From Bos javanicus (Eukaryota; Chordata; Mammalia; Artiodactyla; Bovidae), in NCBI RefSeq assembly GCF_032452875.1, contig NC_083871.1:5431692-5495691 (forward strand): a stretch of DNA of 64,000 nt. The letters are read 5' to 3'. Shown piece by piece: positions 58,110-64,000 of the stretch. A model generated the notes under the pieces. The model did no database searches and was not told where the DNA came from. It saw nothing but the letters and a program-made list of their open reading frames with translations. The first letter of the stretch is position 1. Each line of letters starts with the position of its first letter. Made by a program: the position numbers and the translations under genes.

Positions 58110-59158
58110 CTGTGTCTAGCTATTCAGGTATTTATAAATAATGCATAGTGTCAGCTTGTTCACATTTACCTTTCATACAAACAGCACCATAACCTGTTTC
58201 CGCAATATCACGTGTTTACGATTTATCCCTGGTGACGTGTGTGTCATGAGTTCACTCCCTCATCCAGTTCTTTATGACACTTGAGCCGTTCTGGTTTTTC
58301 ACCCCTGGAGTCAATGAGCAAGTTGTATGTATATCTCCATTTATGGATAGAGTTTTTTAGAAGAGGATGATTAGGCCTTCAGAGAAAATTCAGCTTTTTG
58401 GAATATTGGCAAATTGCTGTCCGAAATGATGACCTGCTGACCACGCCCTCCAGCTGTCTGTAGAGCCCTGCCCGTCAACCTTCACACCAGTATGCGGACG
58501 AGCGGGCGTCTGAAGCACTGCACTCCTGTCGGTACCAAGTGGCGTCTCATGGCTTTAAGATACACGACTGATTAGTAAGGATGAGCATCTTGTCATATGT
58601 ATGTTACAAAGTCAGTTTCCTCTTCTATGAATTGTCCTTTCACAACCATTTTTTTACAAAACTTGGGGATGTTACTTTTTTCTTAATCATTAATGTCTCC
58701 TTAGTTATATATACACAAAGAGTCTCTAATACTGTGGCTTGAATTTAGCTTTGTTTTATTTTATTGTATAAAAATGCTTTTTGATTTGAATATTGTTGAA
58801 TTTGTCCTCCTTCTCTGGAATGTTTATGATATTTGAATATTTGAGAGATCCTTCTCATACCGCAGAGGACTAATGATTATCAGAATTTCTTGTAAAAGCT
58901 TCAATGTTGCTTTCTCACCTTTGGGCTTCTTGTTCGCCTGGAGTTTATTTTCAGGTGTGATGTGAAGAATGAATCTATTTTCCCCACTGATTCCTAGTTC
59001 CATGTCAGTCCTCTATCAAGTTTCCATACACACATCGTTCTGTTCCTTGTACTCTTTCCATAGACTGGTTAATATGTCTCTGCATCAGTGCCCTGTTACA
59101 ATTCCTTACTTCATTCTTAATTAGAAAGGCAGGTTAATCCTCAGCATCTCCTCCTCCT
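58110..59158 (-). mobile_element. Old L1/HAL1-like LINE remnant
   Basis: Heavily diverged minus-strand L1-like order: a 'gagccgttctggtttttcac' block, then GGCAAATTGCTGTCCGAAATG, then GCATCTTGTCATATGTATG, then a long T-rich stretch with TTTTTGATTTGAATATTG. It is recognised by the succession of motifs more than by identity. Edges are approximate. Confidence 0.55.
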
Positions 59159-59159
59159 T

Positions 59160-59275
59160 TTTTGTTATTAAAGTATACCATGTTAGCTTCAGGTGTAGAG
59201 TGATTCATTTACGTATATACACACATATATTTTATATATGTATACACGCATATATATGGTATGTATATTAGTTCA
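59160..59275 (-). mobile_element. L1 LINE 3' UTR (left part)
   Basis: TTTTGTTATTAAAGTATACCATG, then GCTTCAGGTGTAGAGTGATTC, then alternating TATA/CACA sequence. Continues at 60141 after nested insertions. Confidence 0.8.
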
Positions 59276-59866
59276 GCTCAGTTCAGTCACTCAGTCATGT
59301 CCGACTCTTTGCAACCCCAAGAACTGCAGCACGCCAGGCCTCCCTGTCCATCACCAACTCCTGGAGTCCACCCAAACCCATATCTATCCACTCAGTGATG
59401 CCATCCAACCATCTCATCCTCTGTCATCCTCTTCTCCTCCTGCCCTCAGTCTTCCCAGCATCAGGGTCTTTTCAAATGAGTCAGCTCTTCACATCAGGTG
59501 GCCAAAGTACTGGAGTTTCAGCTTCAACATCAGTCCTTCCAATGAACACTCAGGACTGGTCTCCTTTAGGATGGACTGGTTGGATCTCCTTGCAGTCCAA
59601 GGGACTCTCAAGAGTCTTCTCCAACACCACAGTTCAAAAGCATCAATTCTTTGGCACTCAGCTTTCTTTATAGTCCAACTCTCACATCCGTACATGACCA
59701 CTGGAAAAACCATAGCCTTGACAAGATGGACCTTTGTTGACAAAGTAATGTCTCTGCTTTTTAATATGCTATCTAGGTTGGTCATAACTTTCCTTCCAAG
59801 GAGTAAGTGTCTTTTAGTTTCATGGCTGCAGTCACCATCTGCAGTGATTTTGGAGCACAAAAAATG
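59276..59866 (-). mobile_element. BovB LINE fragment nested in L1
   Basis: The tail side TTCAGCTCAGTTCAG is followed by about 590 bp of minus-strand BovB. It still encodes the C-terminal stretch at 59489-59869 (TADGDCSHETKRHLLLGRKV ... VMYGCESWTIKKAECQRIDA ... KLQYFGHLM) in one frame. Truncated at the 5' side. Confidence 0.93.
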
Positions 59867-60088
59867 CATGTGAAAGTGAAAGTGTTAGTCACTTAGTGGT
59901 GTCTGACTCTTTGTGACCCCATGGACTGTAGCCCGCCAGCTCCTCTGTCCATAGGATTTTCCAGGCAAGAATACTGGAGTGGGTTGCCAATCCCTTTTCC
60001 AGGGGATCTTCCCAACCCAGGGATTGAACCCAGGTCTCCTGCATCCCAGGCAGATTCTTTACTGTGTGAGCCACTAGGGAAGCCCATA
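59867..60088 (-). mobile_element. Bov-tA SINE adjoining BovB
   Basis: GTGAAAGTGAAAGTGTTAGTC ... CAGGCAAGAATACTGGAGTGG ... GAGCCACTAGGGAAGCCC. ATGCAT occurs on both sides (59864-59869 and about 60090-60095), a possible short target duplication. Confidence 0.93.
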
Positions 60089-60095
60089 TATGCAT

Positions 60096-60098
<3 letters not shown>

Positions 60099-60141
<43 letters not shown>
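60099..60141. repeat. (CA)n microsatellite, about 21 units
   Basis: The longest uninterrupted CA tract in the window, at the border between the nested SINE and the resumed L1. Confidence 0.97.
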
Positions 60142-60143
<2 letters not shown>

Positions 60144-60467
60144 TCTTTTTCAGATTCTTTTCCCTTATAGGTTACTACAAAATATTGAGTAGAATTCACT
60201 GTACTATACATACAGTAGGTCCTTGCCATTTATCTATTTTATACATTGCAGCGTGTATATGTTAATCCCAACATCCTAATTTATCCCCCCACCCCCTTTC
60301 CCCTTTCATAATCATAAGTTTGTTTTCTATGTCTGTAAGTCTCTTGCTGTTTTGGAAACAAGGTCATTTGTATTTTTTTTCTTCTTTTAGATTCCACGTA
60401 TAAGCAATAGCATATGATACCTGTCTTTCTCTGCCTGGCTTACTTCACTTAATATGAAAATCTCTTT
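60141..60467 (-). mobile_element. L1 LINE 3' region (right part)
   Basis: TTCTTTTTCAGATTCTTTTCC, then CTACAAAATATTGAGTAGAAT, then AGATTCCACGTATAAGCAATA, then TTCACTTAATATGAAAATCTC. Colinear with 59160-59275, so one L1 was split by BovB and Bov-tA. Confidence 0.87.
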
Positions 60468-63400
60468 TTTTACCTTTAAGATAATTTTAAGAACCAATCA
60501 CACACGGTTTTGAAACATTAATAGAAGTAAAATAGGATTTTTTTTAAGTGCAAGTTGATCACCAAAATGAGTGAGTGCCCTTATATTTTTATGTTTTGTT
60601 TCAGCTTTGTCCAAATGAACACTCAAGTCTCTGTGTGGTTAATCTAACTGTGGTGTCAGTACCCTTTTATTTTGGTTTGCTTTTAGCTATCAGTTTATCA
60701 CAAGCATTTCCCTGGGTGGTTGTATACACACTCTAACAGTAAAGCTCTCTAGTCTTAAGCACAGTTCCAAGACCATATTTTTTTAGACCAGAAATGAGAA
60801 GGTTGCAATTGGTCCCTTTTGCCTCTGGCCCATATTGGATACCTTGAGCTGAGATTGGCCTGTTTGCAGAGGAAAATTATTTCATTTCCTTCATCATCCA
60901 CTTAAATGTAAAGGAGAATAGCTTTCTAGTAATCTTCAGAAGTGTCTGGTTGTTTTGCATGAGGCTGGTACACCTTGAGCTCTATATCTGACACTAATCA
61001 GATATGTTACTTCGATCCCCAGGGATGCTCATGCAAGAGTCCTGGTGGATTTCCTGGCATTAACCCAGAGGTAAAATCTTGCTGACTTCCCTTCAAATAT
61101 GATCATGTTGTCTGCTGCCACAGCCAGAATAATCACAGGGTCTTTGGAACCTGATGTTTTATTCAAACAGGGAGCCGGTCATGTTTATCTGTTCTCTTCT
61201 CTGGGGCGCCGCTGAATTTGAGAGTAATGTGGAGGGGAAGGAGGGGGTTCTGGACCCTCACATGCCCACATGGAATCCCACCACCAGGGACTAGTTGCCT
61301 GGCCTTTGTGGGTCCACTTAACTTTGCTGAGCCTCGAATTTTGCTTATACCTGTGCAGATACCGCCTTCTACCTGTCACAGGTGTGGTGGCTGCTGGGCA
61401 CCTGTGTGTATGTTCAGTGCCTGTTGAATGACCATTGAGGGGACCCATTGACTAAATCATCACTGTTAATTTAGGAGCCGGAGCACCAGGAATTTTCATG
61501 GCACACCAACCTGCCAGTTTTAGGCTTCAGAGTCAAATGAGAATGACAACGATCTCTGAGGCCTGCTGCCCTGTCTGTCTTGTTCCTTTGTTTGCTCAGA
61601 GCCGGGATCAACTCTCCGCCCATTATTTTTCATAGGCTGTCTGTAGTTTTTCTTTTTAAAAACAAGAGTTATCTCCATTGACAAACCAGATGTACTCAGA
61701 GACTTCAGCAGGGTGTATCACATTTTTCTGTCCAAATGCATAACTTTATTTACTGATGTCAAGATTACTTAAAATCTGTGGCAACTATGTTAAGCAAGAG
61801 TTACAGACTCAGAGGTCACAGGGTGCAGGGAAAAGCACAAGTTTTCTCTAAAGAGTGCAAGCCCATGGCTTCCTTTAGTTGTTACCTTGAGAGATTATAG
61901 AGCCGCTGTGACTGGCTTTTGAAGAGAAGCCAGAAATCTAGATTTTTTTCTGTGAGGTCTCCCAAATTTTAAATCTTGGAAACCACTTCAAACATTCAGG
62001 GCCAAAAAAAAAAACCCACATCTGTGTGCTGAGCGGGCAGGTCCAGATGTGGGCTTCACTGAGTGCTCGACACCTCAGCACGTCATGCTCTGCTCACTCA
62101 TCTAGCAACTGCGGAGTCCCTGTGATGATCTGGGTATCTCCTGGGATCTATCTCTTGAAAAATAATTCTTCAGAATAAATTTTAGAACTTCTATATTCTC
62201 CCCTTGGAAGACAAGAGTATAGAGTCTCTTACAAATTCTGCAGCAAAGCAACCTGTGTGAATCCTACCTCTGCTCAGCCTCTGATGTCTTATAGAATGAG
62301 TTCTGCTAGCACCGTTTGGGAGATGCTGTCCTATGTCATCCTTTACACTATCATGCAGCATTTACACATATGCACCCCAGATAGAGAGGCTAGAGAAGGC
62401 ATGCACTGCTCCTGATAAGTGGTGCCTCCAGGCATGTGCTGTTTGGTCCTGTCCACAGACTAGGGCATTGGAAGCCTGGCCAGCAAAAAGGCACCGAAGG
62501 CTGAAGGTGGAAGGGAGTTTGGCCAGACTGTCACAGGGGCTGACCAGTCCGGGTCAGAGACCATGTCAGGAGACTGTGTGTGATTCACAATGGAGCAGAT
62601 GATTTCAGGTGTCCAGACTACCCAGGGGTCAAGTTCAATGAGAAGAGAACCTATGCTCTGGGCTTGACAGCCCAGAATCGAGCTGAAATAGTTGGAGAGC
62701 AGAGCCCGCTGCTGTTCACAGAGGTGTAGTCTTGACCTTGCCCCCCTAGAAAGGGCCCTGTGTTGGAGCTCTGCCCAGGAGCACACATCTTCAACGACTG
62801 AGAGATGCAGTAATAACAAAGAGCATGATTTCTCACACTTGTGCCCCCAGGAGAAGATGGACAGGGCAACAGGGACAGACGTGGATTTGCTCAACCTGCC
62901 AGCCCCTCCCTTCCTGTGCTGGATGCCCCTGGACCACCTTTAGAGAGGGTGGCCCCTTGAAGGAGATGGCACTCTGATCTCAGTGCCTCCTGCCACTCCC
63001 TGAATCCATCTCCTGGCTCCACCCTGCATGATTCTAACACCTGGTTACTGCAGCTCATCCTAAGGTGCCATTTGTGTTTATGTTCTTCCTGCAATGATCT
63101 AGAGCCTGGCTGTGATAGTGAGGCCTCTCGATCCTTGGAGTGCCAGGCCTCAGAGGCTCAGGAAACAGAAGTTACCCTTTGCTGTGACAGGCACAGCTGG
63201 GCCTCTCCAGGTGGGATGTGGGTTCTGATGGGTGGTGAAGCCATCCCCAACAGACTCAAGCGCCCCAGCTTATAGAATCTCTGGCATGGGACCTGTCCCC
63301 AAGGGGAAATAAGGAGTGTTTGTGGCTTTCAACTTTGCCAGGGTGCCCTTTAGTACTGTCACCCCTCTGACACACAGGGATTCGTTAAGTATTGGAAGGA

Positions 63401-64000
63401 ACGGTGGAATATCCTTTGTGACCTGCAAAGACCCCATTTTGTAAGGTCTATAAAGTTCCAGTTGCTGGGCTGTTTCTCCGTCCTCTGCTGTCTGCTTTCT
63501 GTAGATAGCCCAGTCACCCAGACTCTTCTGGCTAGGGGTCCCACTTTGCCAAATTGGAGGCAAAGACTGCTGCAGAGCTTCTGCTGCCTGTCCAAGGAGA
63601 GCCTATGGTGTTGGCCTCAACTGAAAGCATTTTTCTTAAGCTATTCAGTCCAGTGACAAAGTGCATGGCTCCTGCTCATGCACTTGAATTTGAAGTCTCT
63701 GCTCCTTGAAGTCATGGCTACCCCTTCCTCAACGGTAGCACTGGCTGGCCTCCAATTAATGCTGTGGCAGCAAAGATTTTGAATTGGAAAGTCTTGAGAA
63801 TAAACACCCGTCTTCTAAAGAGAGCAAACACGAAAGCTTGGGAATGACTGGAGTACGCTTTGTGTGCTGTGATCTGAAAATGGTATGTTTTGCATCAAGT
63901 CCAGTTATAAATTTCATTGCAAAATAAATCTACGCTCTCAGTTCAAATTTGACTCAGCAAGTGGGACGTCAAATTCAGAGTCTCCCTCTAAATGTATAAC

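Larger units (their letters stand above)
57975..64000 (+). other. COBL: COBL intron (downstream part, truncated by window end)
   Basis: Intron sequence after the exon donor. It contains an old L1 (58110-59158) and a nested L1/BovB/Bov-tA cluster (59160-60467). From about 60470 to 64000 I recognise no repeat family, exon or RNA gene with confidence. Open frames there (for example near 62460-62894) lack splice or family support. The next COBL exon should lie beyond 64000. Confidence 0.75.

Noticed and set aside
59238..59873. 211-codon open frame on the + strand
   Set aside because: It is the antisense reading of a minus-strand BovB fragment; the BovB coding sense lies on the other strand.
62460..62894. 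144-codon minus-strand open frame
   Set aside because: No recognisable domain, no splice context, and opposite in strand to COBL; treated as chance.
1..64000. A novel multi-gene or defence-like system
   Set aside because: The window is a ruminant gene interior with three exons of one gene and ordinary transposons; nothing indicates a new gene system.

Overview
The window is mammalian genomic DNA from a ruminant, most likely a bovid such as cattle. The evidence is the repeat content: more than 20 copies or pieces of the tRNA-derived Bov-tA SINE, eight copies of the related BOV-A2 SINE and six fragments of the RTE-type LINE BovB, together with L1, MIR, a CHR-type SINE and old DNA transposons. 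No prokaryotic gene organisation, CRISPR array or complete autonomous element is present.

One gene is recognisable: COBL (cordon-bleu, an actin nucleator), transcribed on the + strand. Three coding exons are visible at 13826-13964, 16914-17093 and 57665-57974. All have canonical AG/GT borders and compatible reading phases. The first encodes a KKKRRAP/poly-proline (KRAP-type) segment. The second is a 180-nt proline-rich exon that can be skipped without changing frame. The third encodes the acidic, serine-rich [22 protein letters not shown] region. The N-terminal Cobl domain exons and the C-terminal WH2 exons lie outside the window, so the segment is the middle of the gene.

Layout: 1-13825 is upstream intron; 13965-16913 is a 2.9 kb intron ending in a GTG-rich minisatellite 124 bp before the cassette exon; 17094-57664 is a 40.6 kb intron packed with transposons; 57975-64000 is the start of the next intron. 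Many insertions keep recognisable target-site duplications, so their order can be read: old MIR, MER5 and L1 copies first, then BovB, Bov-tA and BOV-A2, often nested.

The most unusual structure is a 109-bp inverted repeat with a 34-bp spacer (40871-41122). It includes the truncated end of an L1 plus adjacent non-L1 sequence and sits beside a duplicated SINE piece, so it looks like a fold-back or template-switch rearrangement. Other points of note are the minisatellite beside the cassette exon, a twin-primed L1, a target site used by two successive SINEs, and a DSGxxS motif in the third exon. I found no evidence of a new multi-gene system.
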